Positions 1 through 9,787 of a stretch of DNA of 64,000 nucleotides are shown piece by piece. The stretch lies in assembly GCA_035648735.1 (NCBI GenBank), contig DASRKX010000050.1, forward strand, positions 32,512-96,511. Reading direction: 5' to 3'. A model generated the notes under the pieces. It ran no database searches. It had not been told where the DNA came from and worked only from the letters and a program-made list of their open reading frames with translations. Every line of letters begins with the position of its first letter. Within the stretch, counting starts at the first letter, position 1. The position numbers and the translations under genes were made by a program. Origin of the DNA: REEB95 sp035648735. GTDB lineage: Bacteria; Pseudomonadota; Alphaproteobacteria; ATCC43930; CGMCC-115725.

Positions 1-374
1 AGCGTCTCGATCGTGCCGCGCAGCAGCGTGGCAAAATGTCCCGAGAGGGGCGCCACCAGCAACACGCGCGGCAATTCCGCAGTGAAGTCTTCCTTGCGGA
101 AATGTAGCAAGGTGCAGAACGGATGCCGCGCCGCGACCTCCTCGGCGACAGCGACAGGACGGCCCGCGATCACGACCGATTTGATGGCGAAGGCGGGCCG
201 CTCGTGCCACGCGCCGCTGCGCGCCACCATCTCGCAGGCGGCGGCGGCGCTGCGCATCATCGGATGGTTGGCCAGCATCGGCCAGGGCTGGGTGAACAGG
301 CCCTGGAGCGATTGCGCCAGCATGCGGACCGGGGCGAAGGCGTCGCGTTGCGCTTGATAGGCTTCGTAGATCAT
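1..374 (-). CDS. phaZ: Intracellular polyhydroxyalkanoate depolymerase, N-terminal part (runs off the window)
   Basis: The minus strand reads from an ATG at 374 to the window edge without a stop, giving about 124 residues. It begins MIYEAYQAQRDAFAPVR and continues through LQGLFTQPWPMLANHPMMR and RVLLVAPLSGHFATLLRGT. These are the N-terminal signatures of the intracellular PHB depolymerase family, which hydrolyses stored polyhydroxybutyrate granules in the cytoplasm. The catalytic Ser/Asp/His part lies outside the window. It is divergent from the PAS kinase at 580. A PhaR-like TGC/GCA-rich motif lies about 110 bp upstream, which would fit granule-dependent regulation. Confidence 0.85.
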   Translation of the reverse strand, partial: MIYEAYQAQRDAFAPVRMLAQSLQGLFTQPWPMLANHPMMRSAAAACEMVARSGAWHERPAFAIKSVVIAGRPVAVAEEVAARHPFCTLLHFRKEDFTAELPRVLLVAPLSGHFATLLRGTIET

Positions 375-481
375 CAGCCGCGCCGCTCCCGAATCGTTAA
401 CGAAGGCGAGGTGCGCCGCCGAAGGAAGGCATTGCCACTAAGCCGGTGTAGATCGCGGCTTTCAGCCAGTCAAGCGGGCCT

Positions 482-498
482 TTGTTGCAGTGCACACA
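482..498 (-). promoter_or_regulatory. PhaR-like TGC/GCA motif in the phaZ upstream region
   Basis: Read on the minus strand, this site carries TGCACTGCAACAA. My recollection of the alphaproteobacterial PhaR box is TTGCTGCA-N-TGCAGCAA, and the site agrees at about 13 of 17 positions. It lies in the 205-bp gap (375-579) between divergent phaZ and the PAS kinase. That gap otherwise holds only a short AT-rich stretch near 498-512 and no gene. This is a motif match by eye only. Confidence 0.3.
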
Positions 499-579
499 TA
501 TTAAGCAAATTCATCCGTCCTTAACCGCCATGGGCCGAAATTGTTACAGATAACGCCTTCGTGAAGTGAGCTGATCCCC

Positions 580-2980
580 ATGTCCGCCGCGCAGAAGCAG
601 ACGCCCGCCGATTCGGATTCGGCGACACCATCGCTGACCGCGGCGAAGCTTGCCGCGCTCGAAGCGCGCCTCGCCGACGCGGAAGGCATCCTCAATGACG
701 CGTTGCAGAGTTCGTCGAGCTGGATTTGGGAATCGGACGACAAGCATTGCTTCACCCGCATCGTCGGCCCGATCGAGCCGCTCTTCGGCACCCCGCCGGA
801 AAAACTGATCGGCAGGCCGGTCGAGGATTTCACCCTCGCCCAGAGCGATCCGGAGGTGCAGCGCCACTTTGAGACGATCCAGCAGCGGCGCCCCTATCAC
901 GACGTGCTGACCACGATCAACACGCGCAAAGGCGTGCGCCACATCAAGACCAGCGGCAAGCCGCGGTTCGATGCCGGCGGCAAGTTCCTAGGTTATCGCG
1001 GCACCTCCTACGACGTAACCGAACAGCTCGATACCGAACGCAAGGCGAAGGAAACCTATCGCCGCTTCGCCGAGGCGATCGAGCATATCCCCGCCAGCCT
1101 GATGCTGTGCGATTCGACGGATCGCATCGTGCTCTGCAACAGCGCTACTCAGAAGTATTTTCCCACGGCCGCGCATCTCCTGATGCCCGGCACGCGCTAC
1201 GAGGATTTGCTGCGCGCGCATGCCGCGAGCGGCGTGGTGAAGGACGTGGGCGATAATTTCGAAGTCTGGATCGAAGATCGCATGAAGCACCACCGTTCCG
1301 GCAACAGCTCGATCATCCGTTCCTATCAGGACGGCCGCTGGAGCCAGATCATCGAGCGGCGCACCGCGGATGGCGGCATTATCAGCATCCGTACCGACAT
1401 TACCGCGATGAAGCAGCGCGAGGCGGAACAGAACAAACTCGCCGCCAAGCTCATCGAAAGCGAAAAACACCTGGCGCTCGCGCAACAGGTCTCGGCGGTC
1501 GGCAGCTTCGAGCGCAATCTCAAGACGGGCGAAGTCAAGTGGTCGGAAGAGAATTCGCGCATCATGGGCTGGGATCCCGGCCGGCCGCCGCCCAGCCGCG
1601 ATGACGTTCTCCAACTGGTCCATCCGGAGGATCGCGAAAAATACGCGGCGGTCATGGTCGCCTCCGAGCAGGGGCTGCAGCCCTCACCCCTCACCTTTCG
1701 CGTGCGCCATGCCGACGGCAGCATCCGCTGGATCTATCATGAATCGACGACCGTGCTCGACGCCGACGGCACCCCGGCACGTCGTCTCGGGACGTACCGC
1801 GACGTGACCGAAGAACATGCCGCGCAGGAAGAGATCCGTGCGATGACCGACAAGCTCCGAGCCAGCGAAGAGCATTTGGCACGGGCCCAGCGCATCTCCC
1901 GCACCGGCAGCGACGAACGAAATCTACTGACCGGCGAGGGCGAATGGTCCGATACGACCTATGAGATCTTTGGCGTCAGCCGCGAAAGTTTTGTTCCGAA
2001 CTACGCCAATTTTCTCAGCATGGTCCATCCTGACGACCAGCATATCTGCCTCGAGGTTCGCAGCGACATAGAGGCGGGCAAGCCCCACAAGCCCTACGAG
2101 TACCGAATCATCCGCCCCGATGGCCAGGTGCGCACCATCTACCGCGAGACCGTCGTGAATTGCGACGAGTACGGTAAGCCCGTGAGTTACACCGGCACGC
2201 TCTGCGACGTCACCGAGCTGCGCGCCGCCTCGGCGCAGCTCGAACAGAAAGCCCGCGAGATCGAGGCGCATGCGGAGGAGCTCAAACGCTCCAATGCCGA
2301 ACTCGAGCAGTTCGCCTACGTCGCCTCGCACGATCTGCAGGAACCGTTGCGGATGGTGGCGAGCTACTGCCAGATGCTGCAACGGCGCTACAAGGACAAG
2401 CTCGACAACGACGCGAACGAATTCATCGGCTTCGCCGTCGAAGGCGCCAACCGCATGCAACGGCTGATCAACGACCTCCTCGCCTATTCCCGCTTCGGCC
2501 GCAAGGGCGCGCCGCCGGAGAACCTGGCGATGGACGAATTGGTGAAGACCGCGCTGGCCAACCTTCAGGGCGCCATCGCGGACGCCAAGGCAAAAATCGA
2601 GGTGGCGGAACTCCCCACCGTCTTCGGCGAGCGCATGCAGTTGACTCAGATGTTCCAGAACTTGATCGGCAATGCGATCAAGTTCCGCCGCGACGAAATT
2701 GCCCCCGAGATCCGGATCTCGGCCACGCCCGAAGGGACGATGTGGCATTTCGTCGTCGCCGATAACGGCATCGGCATCGAGAAGGAATACGTCGACCGCG
2801 TGTTCCTGATCTTCCAGCGCCTGCATGAGCGAAACAAATATCCCGGTACCGGCATCGGTCTCGCCATCGTCAAGAAGGTGATCGAGCGCCATGGCGGCCG
2901 GATCTGGATCGAATCGACCCCGAATCTCGGCAGCCAATTTCACTTCACCCTGCCTGCCGCACGACAGATGGAGCAGAAAG

Positions 2981-2988
<8 letters not shown>
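580..2988 (+). CDS. Multi-PAS sensor histidine kinase
   Basis: This 802-aa protein has no membrane segments, so it is probably a cytoplasmic sensor. In order it has a PAS/PAC domain (about 38-150), a divergent PAS (158-277), two PAS-fold-3 domains (about 300-418 and 440-553; the first includes HPEDREKY and YRDVTEE), a coiled coil, a HisKA H-box SHDLQEPLRMV with His584, and a HATPase domain (N-box QNLIGNAIKF, then DNGIGI and GTGIGLAIVKK). It should autophosphorylate His584. The downstream receiver gene overlaps it by 8 bp, so the two are probably translationally coupled and the receiver is the likely partner. The sensed signal cannot be read from the sequence. Confidence 0.92.
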
Positions 2989-3439
<451 letters not shown>

Positions 3440-3465
3440 GCAGCGAACGGCGGGAGAGCGGATTC

Positions 3466-4650
3466 GTGCAAGAACCCACGCCATCCGGCGCTCCGGGCGC
3501 CTTCCATATCCTCCTCGTCGAGGACAATCCCGGCGACGCACGGCTCACCCAGGAGCTGTTGCGCGAAACGAGCACCGTTGCCTTCGAAATCGTCCACGTC
3601 GTAAGCCTCGACGCGGCGCTGAAGGCTCTCGATCAACGCGACTTCGATATCGTGTTGCTCGATTTGTCGCTCGGCGATGCCAGCGGCATCGCCATCGTGA
3701 AGCGGATGCGTGAGCATTGCCCGACGGTGCCGCTGATCGTCCTCAGCGGACTCGAGGACGAGACCACGGCGATGCTGGCGCTGCAGGAAGGCGCGCAGGA
3801 TTACCTGGTCAAGGGACAAGGTGACGGGCATCTGATCGGCCGCGCCATCCGCTATGCCGTGGAACGCAAGCGCGTCGAGTCTCAGCTCGTCGAGGCCAAG
3901 AATAGCGCCGAATCGGCGAGCCGCGCCAAATCGGAATTCCTCGCCAATATGAGCCACGAGCTGCGCACGCCTTTGAACGCCATCATCGGCTTCTCCGAAA
4001 TCCTGAAGCAGGAGCCGCTCGGCCCCCTGGGCCATGCCTCCTACCGCGAATATGTGCGCGACGTCCATGAGAGCGGCGTCCATTTGCTCAAGATCATCAA
4101 CGACATTCTCGATTTGTCGAAGATCGAGGTTGGCAAGCTGTCGCTGAACGAGATGCCGATCGACCTGCGCGACGCGGTCGAGTCTTGCATCCGCATCGTG
4201 CGCGAGCGCGCGGCAACCGCCGGACTCGACCTGACAGCCGATCTCTTGGCGCAACTTCCGATCCTCAACGCCGACGAGCGCATGGTGAAGCAGGTGCTGC
4301 TCAACCTGTTGTCGAACGCCATCAAATTCACGCCGGCCGGCGGCACGGTGCGCGTCAGCGCCGGCATCAACGCCGATTGCGGAATGTTCATCCGCATCGC
4401 CGACAGCGGCATCGGCATCGCCCCCGCCGACATCGAAATGGCGCTCCAGCCCTTCGTCCAGATCGATAGCACGTTGCAGCGGAAATATCAGGGCACCGGT
4501 CTCGGCCTGCCCCTCGCCCGCTCCATGGTCGAAATGCATGGCGGCCGGTTCATCATCGAAAGCACGGTGGGTGCCGGCACCACGATCACGGTGCATTTCC
4601 CGCCGGAGCGCAGCCTCGGCCCGGCCCAGGCGCACGCCGCCGTCGCCTAG
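3466..4650 (+). CDS. Receiver-histidine kinase hybrid
   Basis: The start is a GTG at 3466 with a GGGAG ribosome site about 9 bp upstream, giving 394 aa. An N-terminal receiver (about 12-125, Asp66 in IVLLDLSLGD) is followed by a short helix, HisKA (MSHELRTPLN, His164) and HATPase (LLNLLSNAIKF, DSGIGI, GTGLGLPLARS). Such kinases are switched by phosphorylation of their own receiver, so it could be the next step of a relay fed by the genes at 580 and 2981. The receiver start (ILLVEDNPGDARLT) is nearly identical to that of the preceding regulator, suggesting local duplication. It converges with the SDR gene, with a 4-bp overlap. Confidence 0.9.
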   Translation: MQEPTPSGAPGAFHILLVEDNPGDARLTQELLRETSTVAFEIVHVVSLDAALKALDQRDFDIVLLDLSLGDASGIAIVKRMREHCPTVPLIVLSGLEDETTAMLALQEGAQDYLVKGQGDGHLIGRAIRYAVERKRVESQLVEAKNSAESASRAKSEFLANMSHELRTPLNAIIGFSEILKQEPLGPLGHASYREYVRDVHESGVHLLKIINDILDLSKIEVGKLSLNEMPIDLRDAVESCIRIVRERAATAGLDLTADLLAQLPILNADERMVKQVLLNLLSNAIKFTPAGGTVRVSAGINADCGMFIRIADSGIGIAPADIEMALQPFVQIDSTLQRKYQGTGLGLPLARSMVEMHGGRFIIESTVGAGTTITVHFPPERSLGPAQAHAAVA

Positions 4651-5426
4651 AACGTTCCCGGGTAAGCGCCGCCGTCGATCAGTAAATTCTGCCCGGTGAT
4701 GTAGCCCGACGACGAAGCGCAGAGGAACGCGCAGGCGTCGCCGAACTCCTCGATGGTGCCGAGGCGCTCGGCCGGCAACGCCGCCAGACGGCGCCTCATC
4801 GCCTCGTCGAACGACACCTGCCAGGTCTTCGCCATAGCCTCGACATTCGACTTGATGCGATCGGTATCGATCGTGCCGGGCAGCAAATTATTGATCGTCA
4901 CGTTGTGCTTTACCGTCTTGCGCGCGATCCCGGCGACGAACCCGGTCAGGCCCGAGCGCGCGCCGTTCGACAGCCCGAGGATGTCGATCGGCGCCTTGAC
5001 CGCGCTCGATGTGATGTTGACGATACGGCCGAAGCGCCGGCCGATCATGCCGTCGACCGTCGCCTTGATGAGTTCGATCGGCGTCAGCATGTTGGCGTCG
5101 AGCGCCCTGATCCAGATTTCGCGATTCCAGTCGTGGAAATCGCCGGGCGGCGGACCGCCGGCGTTGGTGATGAGGATGTCCGGCGCCGGACAGGCGGCCA
5201 GAAGCTGCGCGCGACCTTCCGGCGTGGTGACGTCGCAGACGAGCGGCGTGACCGTGACGCTGTATTTGCCGCGCAGCTCGGCTGCGGTCGCTTCGAGCGC
5301 CTCCTTGCCGCGCGCGCTGATGACGAGATCAACGCCTTCTCCCGCCAGCGCCGCGGCACAGCCTTTGCCGAGCCCCTTGCTCGAGGCGCAGACGATCGCC
5401 TTTCTGCCCTTGAGGCCTAAATTCAT
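4647..5426 (-). CDS. SDR-family oxidoreductase with altered catalytic motif
   Basis: The 259-aa Rossmann protein starts at the ATG preceded by GGGAGGAAGC. A longer in-frame extension exists but lacks a ribosome site. The cofactor motif SSKGLGKGCAAALA replaces the usual GxxxGxG first Gly with Ser. The NNAG equivalent is TNAGG, and Ser is present in NITSSAV. The Tyr-x-x-x-Lys motif is absent: the aligned segment is LSNGARSGLTGF, which puts Ser and Arg in those positions. A subfamily annotated as FabG-like SDRs shares this LSN-x-x-R-x-G pattern, so the loss is probably ancestral. The substrate is unknown. Confidence 0.85.
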   Translation of the reverse strand: MNLGLKGRKAIVCASSKGLGKGCAAALAGEGVDLVISARGKEALEATAAELRGKYSVTVTPLVCDVTTPEGRAQLLAACPAPDILITNAGGPPPGDFHDWNREIWIRALDANMLTPIELIKATVDGMIGRRFGRIVNITSSAVKAPIDILGLSNGARSGLTGFVAGIARKTVKHNVTINNLLPGTIDTDRIKSNVEAMAKTWQVSFDEAMRRRLAALPAERLGTIEEFGDACAFLCASSSGYITGQNLLIDGGAYPGTF

Positions 5427-5463
5427 GCTTCCTCCCTGCCGGCGCGCCGTTTTTGGTCGCGCG

Positions 5464-6357
5464 CTATTTCTTCCTATCGGTCGCGTGCAGCGGCGGCAAG
5501 GATTTGAGATAGATTGCGATGGCATGGCGGTCGTCGTCGGTGAGCATGGCCGTCCCCTTCACCACGTCGCCCATGCCGCCGCCCACGGAGTCGAAATCGG
5601 GTGTCTGCCCGCTCTTCAGCACTGTTTCGATGTCCTCGATCGTCCATTGGCCGATGCCGGTGTCGTGGTCGGGCGTGATGTTCGGCGCCTTCTGCTTGTC
5701 CGGTCCTTGCGGATCACCGGCATAGGCGTGGGCGCGATCGAGGCCGCCGAGAAAATTGCGCGGCGTGTGGCACTCCTGGCAATGCACCACGGCCTCGGCG
5801 AGATAGCGGCCGCGGTTCCATTCCGCGTCCTTTCCCGCCACCGGAGCGAGCGGCCCTTCGCGAAAGAAAAGACTGCGCCACACGACCAGCAGCGGCCGAA
5901 AGCCAAAGGGGAATTTGACCGCCTGCGGCTTGTCGGGAACCGCCGACGGCGGTTGCGCCATGACATAGGCGTAGAGGTCGGCGATATCGGCATCCGTCAT
6001 GCCGGTGAATGAATCATAGGGAAATACCGGGAAAAGGAATTCGCCGTCCCGCCCTTTCCCCTCGCGCAGCGCGCGGCGGAAATCCGCCAGGCTCCAGCCG
6101 CCGATGCCCTGGGCCGGATCAGGAGTTATGTTGGGGCTGTAGAAGATGCCAAAGGGTGTATCGAGCGCGCGGCCGCCGGCAAGCGGCGCGCCGCCGTTCT
6201 TGGCGGCGGTATGGCAGGAAACGCAATCGGCGGCGTTGAACAGATAGGCGCCGCGCGACACCGCCGCATCGTCGGCGGCGAAAGCCGCCTGCCAGGGCAA
6301 CAGGACGAGGAGGATCGGGAGAGCGAGCGTCAGCTTCTGCGTCGGCTTTTTCTGCAT
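5464..6357 (-). CDS. Secreted diheme c-type cytochrome
   Basis: The 297-aa precursor starts at an ATG with GGAGG upstream. A hydrophobic signal peptide ends near AAFA-ADDAA. There are two cytochrome c domains, with heme sites CVSCH in the first and CQECH in the second and candidate distal Met ligands further on. The repeated phrase NITPD is typical of the cytochrome subunit of membrane alcohol/aldehyde/gluconate dehydrogenases and of related free diheme cytochromes. It is a periplasmic electron carrier. It directly follows the cytochrome c' gene, and no dehydrogenase gene is adjacent. Confidence 0.88.
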   Translation of the reverse strand: MQKKPTQKLTLALPILLVLLPWQAAFAADDAAVSRGAYLFNAADCVSCHTAAKNGGAPLAGGRALDTPFGIFYSPNITPDPAQGIGGWSLADFRRALREGKGRDGEFLFPVFPYDSFTGMTDADIADLYAYVMAQPPSAVPDKPQAVKFPFGFRPLLVVWRSLFFREGPLAPVAGKDAEWNRGRYLAEAVVHCQECHTPRNFLGGLDRAHAYAGDPQGPDKQKAPNITPDHDTGIGQWTIEDIETVLKSGQTPDFDSVGGGMGDVVKGTAMLTDDDRHAIAIYLKSLPPLHATDRKK

Positions 6358-6373
6358 GACCCTCCGTCGGTCT

Positions 6374-6838
6374 CTAGCTGCGCGGCGCGCGGTAGTCGGT
6401 GTGACAGCTCCCGCAGCCATCACGGAAAGTCGCAACGAGCTGATCCTGCACCCTCTGTCGGTCGCCGACCCGCACCGCGGCCAGCAGCTTCTGCTCCTCG
6501 GCCTGTAACGTGACGGGCGTTGCCTTGAACTTGTCCCAGTTCTGCCAAATCTCGGGCTTGGCGCGGCTCTTGCCGGGGAAATCGACGCTGCTGGTGCCGG
6601 GCTGAAACTGGTCGACGATCTTCGGTGCCAGCGCCAGCAAATCATTGACCTTGTCGATGGCCGATCCCTGATCGCCCTTGCCCTTGGCGTAAGCCGCAAT
6701 GGCGTCGAAATCGTGTTGCTGCCGTTCCATGAAATCCTGGCGCTCCTTGACGAGAGCGGCTTTGTCCTGGGCGAAGGCTGCAGCGCTTGAGAGTGCGAGT
6801 CCGATGAGCGCGACGCAACCGGTAATTTTTAGTTTCAA
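6374..6838 (-). CDS. Cytochrome c' precursor
   Basis: A TTG at 6838, preceded by AGGTGG, gives 154 aa. No ATG fits, because the reading frame further upstream is not cytochrome-like. The protein has a signal peptide ending near AAAFA-QDKAAL, a four-helix-bundle-like middle and the C-terminal heme motif CGSCH in DGCGSCHTDYR, exactly where cytochrome c' carries it. Cytochromes c' are periplasmic high-spin heme proteins that bind NO and other gases. The gene lies just upstream of the diheme cytochrome, with an 11-17 bp gap containing that gene's ribosome site, so the two are likely cotranscribed. Confidence 0.88.
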   Translation of the reverse strand: MKLKITGCVALIGLALSSAAAFAQDKAALVKERQDFMERQQHDFDAIAAYAKGKGDQGSAIDKVNDLLALAPKIVDQFQPGTSSVDFPGKSRAKPEIWQNWDKFKATPVTLQAEEQKLLAAVRVGDRQRVQDQLVATFRDGCGSCHTDYRAPRS

Positions 6839-6950
6839 GCACCACCTGTCCAAAATTTGGCATGCCAATGCGTTCGGCCGGCGTGATGATAAAAACATCG
6901 ATCGCCGCGCAGCGTCACGTTTGCGTGAGCCGAAGCCGTCTCGGCGGCGT

Positions 6951-7574
6951 TCAGCTGATCGGGCCGGCGATGTGCGCCACGAAGCCGGGACGCGTTTCCA
7001 GACGCGCATACCATGCCTTCAGTTTCGGCATGTCGGGGCGCTCGATGGGATAGAGGTACCAGCGGTGCAGCCAGATGCCGGTGACGATGTCGGCGAGCGT
7101 GAACGCATCGCCGGCGAGGTAAGGCTGGCTTTCAAGCAACGTCTCGAGAATTCGCCACAGGCCGATCGCATCCTCGCGGAACTTTTCCAGCGTCGCCTTG
7201 TCGCGCTTGTCTTCCGGCGTGCGGTAATAGCCCCACATCAACGCCGCCAGGGGCGTGTTGAGCTTCGAGAGCTGCCAGTCCATCCAGCGCTCGACCTGGC
7301 TGCGCAGGCCCGGCTCGGTCGGATAGAGGGCCGCGCCGCCGCGTCGCGTGTTGCACAGATAGCGGCAGATCGTGTTCGATTCCCAGACGATGAGATCGCC
7401 GTCCTGTATCGTCGGCACCAACCCGTTTGGATTCATCGCCCGGTAGCCCGGCTGATCGTTGCCGCCGAACTTGCCGCCGACATCGAGGCGATCGAAATCG
7501 ATGCCGAGATCGGCGCAGACCCACAGCACCTTTTGCACGTTGGACGAGTTCGACCGTCCCCAGATTTTCAGCAT
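6951..7574 (-). CDS. Glutathione S-transferase family protein
   Basis: The 207-aa protein has an N-terminal thioredoxin-fold domain (MLKIWGRSNSSNVQKVLWVC, NPNGLVPTIQDGD and WESNTICRYL, the glutathione gamma-glutamyl contact region) and an all-helical C-terminal domain with FTLADI. Ser residues after the first strand (SNSSN) are candidates for activating the glutathione thiol. It lies 22 bp downstream of sufT on the same strand and could be read from the suf promoter. The substrate is unknown. Confidence 0.9.
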   Translation of the reverse strand: MLKIWGRSNSSNVQKVLWVCADLGIDFDRLDVGGKFGGNDQPGYRAMNPNGLVPTIQDGDLIVWESNTICRYLCNTRRGGAALYPTEPGLRSQVERWMDWQLSKLNTPLAALMWGYYRTPEDKRDKATLEKFREDAIGLWRILETLLESQPYLAGDAFTLADIVTGIWLHRWYLYPIERPDMPKLKAWYARLETRPGFVAHIAGPIS

Positions 7575-7596
7575 TCCCCCGCCCCCGCGAAAATCC

Positions 7597-8040
7597 TCAG
7601 TCCATCAGGCCCAGTTCGAGCTTGGCTTCCTCGCTCATGCGAGCCTTATCCCAGGGCGGCGTCCACACCAGCTTGACGCGCGCCTCCTGCACGCCGGGCA
7701 CGGCGGAAATCGCATCGCGCACCTGACCCGGCAGCGCGCCGGCCACCGGACAGGCCGGCGTGGTGAGCGTCATCTCGACATAGACGGTGCCATCCTTGTT
7801 GGCGAGGAGCTCGTAGATCAATCCCAAATCGACGAGGTTCACCGGGATCTCGGGATCACGCACGGTCTTGAGCGCGTCCAGCACCTTTTCCTTCAGTTCC
7901 GGATCGCCTTCATCGGGAACCGGGCGCTCGACCGGGTCAAGCTCCACCGGGGGCGCGGCATCGGGATCACGCATGAAGCCGAAGGGATCGGCTTGCATCG
8001 GTTTCGTCGCGGGATTGTCATGCGGATTGTCGGCGGTCAT
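7597..8040 (-). CDS. sufT: SufT-like Fe-S maturation protein (MIP18/DUF59 family)
   Basis: The 147-aa product has a Pro/Asp-rich N-terminal tail of about 50 residues and a DUF59 domain with KTVRDPEIPVNLVDLGLIYE and MTLTTPACPVAG, whose Cys is the conserved family cysteine. SufT proteins help mature Fe-S enzymes. The ATG at 8040 lies 5 bp after the sufU stop, and the upstream reading of the frame belongs to sufU. It is the last recognisable Fe-S gene of the operon. Confidence 0.88.
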   Translation of the reverse strand: MTADNPHDNPATKPMQADPFGFMRDPDAAPPVELDPVERPVPDEGDPELKEKVLDALKTVRDPEIPVNLVDLGLIYELLANKDGTVYVEMTLTTPACPVAGALPGQVRDAISAVPGVQEARVKLVWTPPWDKARMSEEAKLELGLMD

Positions 8041-8045
8041 CGCGG

Positions 8046-8531
8046 CTACTCGGTCTTGACGGTGGCGATTTTGGTGGCGGCGCCGGGCGCGTTCTTCAAC
8101 GCCGCCTCGAAGGCGTGCCAGGCGAGCGTCGCGCATTTGACGCGCGTCGGATAGGCCTTGACGCCTTCCAGAGGTGCCAGCCGCTCCATATCGTCCGCGA
8201 GCGCAGCCGGCACCGGCGACGCGGACTGGCCGGTGACGGTCGCGTGAAATCCCTTGAACAGCGATTCGGCCTCGGCGACGGTCTTGCCCTTGAGCACCTC
8301 GGTCATCAGCGAAGCCGAGGCGGTTGAGATGGCGCAGCCGCGACCTTCAAAGGCGACGTCCTTGATCCGGTCGCCGGCCAATTCGAGGTAGACCGTCACG
8401 CGGTCGCCGCAGAGCGGATTATGTCCTTGCGCGAAATGGCTCGCGTGGTCGAGCGCGTGGAAATTCCGCGGGTGGCGCCCGTGATCGAGGATGATGTCCT
8501 GGTAGAGCTCGCGCGGATCGTTGGCTGTCAT
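8046..8531 (-). CDS. sufU: SufU-type Fe-S scaffold / sulfur-transfer protein
   Basis: The 161-aa IscU/SufU-fold protein shows LYQDIILDHGRHPRNF, NPLCGDRV (first Cys), GRGCAIS (second Cys) and RVKCATLAWHA (third Cys), the zinc/cluster ligands. The insert between the second and third Cys marks SufU rather than IscU. SufU accepts sulfur from SufS. The start may be the ATG at 8531 (used) or a GTG at 8540 that overlaps the sufS stop; neither has a strong ribosome site, so coupling to sufS translation is likely. Confidence 0.92.
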   Translation of the reverse strand: MTANDPRELYQDIILDHGRHPRNFHALDHASHFAQGHNPLCGDRVTVYLELAGDRIKDVAFEGRGCAISTASASLMTEVLKGKTVAEAESLFKGFHATVTGQSASPVPAALADDMERLAPLEGVKAYPTRVKCATLAWHAFEAALKNAPGAATKIATVKTE

Positions 8532-8536
8532 GGAAC

Positions 8537-9787
8537 TCACGCGAAAATCTTCTGCGCCGATTGGAGCGCCACGGCAAATGCGTCGATGTCGCTCTCGTCG
8601 TTATAGACGCCGAGCGATGCCCGCGTCGTGCCGGCGAGGCCGAGCTTGTCCATCAGTGGCTGGGCGCAGTGGTGGCCCGCCCTGACGGCGACGTGATGTT
8701 GATCCAGCACGGTGGCGAGATCGTGCGGATGCACACCCTCGACGTCGAGCGAGAGAATGCCGAGGCGCCGCTGGCCCGCCGGCACCAGGCGGACGCCCGG
8801 CAGGCGGGACAGCCGGTCGACGCCATAGCCGGTCAGCGCCGCCTCGTGCTCGAAAATGGCGTCGCGGCCGAGCGCGTCGATGTAATCGAGCGCGCGCGCC
8901 AAGCCAATCGCGCCGGAGATGTCGGGCGTGCCGGCCTCGAAGCGGTGCGGCGGCTTCTGGAAAGTGGTCTCGTCGAAGGTGACGTTGACGATCATGTCGC
9001 CGCCGCCCTGCCAGGGCGGCATGGTTTCGAGGATATCCTGCTTGGCATAGAGCACGCCGATGCCGGTCGGGCCGTAGGTCTTGTGGCCGGAGAAAACATA
9101 GAAATCGCAATCCATGGCGCGCACATCGACAGGCAAGCGCGGTGCCGCCTGACAGCCGTCGATCAGAGTCTTGGCGCCGTGCTTGTGCGCCAGACGCGTG
9201 ATGGCCTCGACGGGCAGCATCGCGCCGGTGGCGTTGGCGAGCTGGGTCACGGCCACCAGCTTGGTGCGGGACGAGATGCGCTTCTCGAATTCGGCAAGAT
9301 CAATCCCACCCGAAGCGTCAATCGGCGCCACCACCAGCTTCAGGCCGGTGCGTGCCCGGATCAGCTGCCACGGCACGATATTGGCGTGATGCTCCAATTC
9401 GGTGATAAGCACCTCGTCGCCGGGCTTGAGGAAATTCATGCCCCAGCTATAGGCCACCAGATTGATCCCCTCGGTGGCGCCGCGCACGAAGACGATCTCG
9501 TCGGCGCTCGCCGCGTTGAGAAATTTGCGTACCCGCTCGCGCGCCGCCTCGAAGAGATCGGTCGAGCGCGCGCTCAGGCGATAGACGCCGCGATGCACAT
9601 TGGCATAGTCGCTGCGGTAATAATCGTCGACGCGGTCGATGACGACCGCCGGCTTCTGCGCGCTGGCCGCACTGTCGAGAAAGACGAGCCCGGGATTGCG
9701 CTCGAAGATCGGAAAGTCGCGGCGGATGGCGCGCGGATCGAAGCTCGGCTTGACCGTCGGATGAAGATTGCTCGCGGCGCGGTTCAC
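8537..9787 (-). CDS. sufS: Cysteine desulfurase SufS
   Basis: The 416-aa class-V aminotransferase supplies sulfur from cysteine. It shows LDSAASAQKP, the PLP Lys236 in SGHKTYGPTG, and the active-site Cys374 in VRAGHHCAQPLM on the group-II motif. A GTG at 9787 overlaps the sufD stop (GTGA). The frame stays open upstream, but that stretch is antisense-like and unrelated to SufS, so the GTG is preferred. It is embedded in the suf operon between sufD and sufU. Confidence 0.94.
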   Translation of the reverse strand: MNRAASNLHPTVKPSFDPRAIRRDFPIFERNPGLVFLDSAASAQKPAVVIDRVDDYYRSDYANVHRGVYRLSARSTDLFEAARERVRKFLNAASADEIVFVRGATEGINLVAYSWGMNFLKPGDEVLITELEHHANIVPWQLIRARTGLKLVVAPIDASGGIDLAEFEKRISSRTKLVAVTQLANATGAMLPVEAITRLAHKHGAKTLIDGCQAAPRLPVDVRAMDCDFYVFSGHKTYGPTGIGVLYAKQDILETMPPWQGGGDMIVNVTFDETTFQKPPHRFEAGTPDISGAIGLARALDYIDALGRDAIFEHEAALTGYGVDRLSRLPGVRLVPAGQRRLGILSLDVEGVHPHDLATVLDQHHVAVRAGHHCAQPLMDKLGLAGTTRASLGVYNDESDIDAFAVALQSAQKIFA

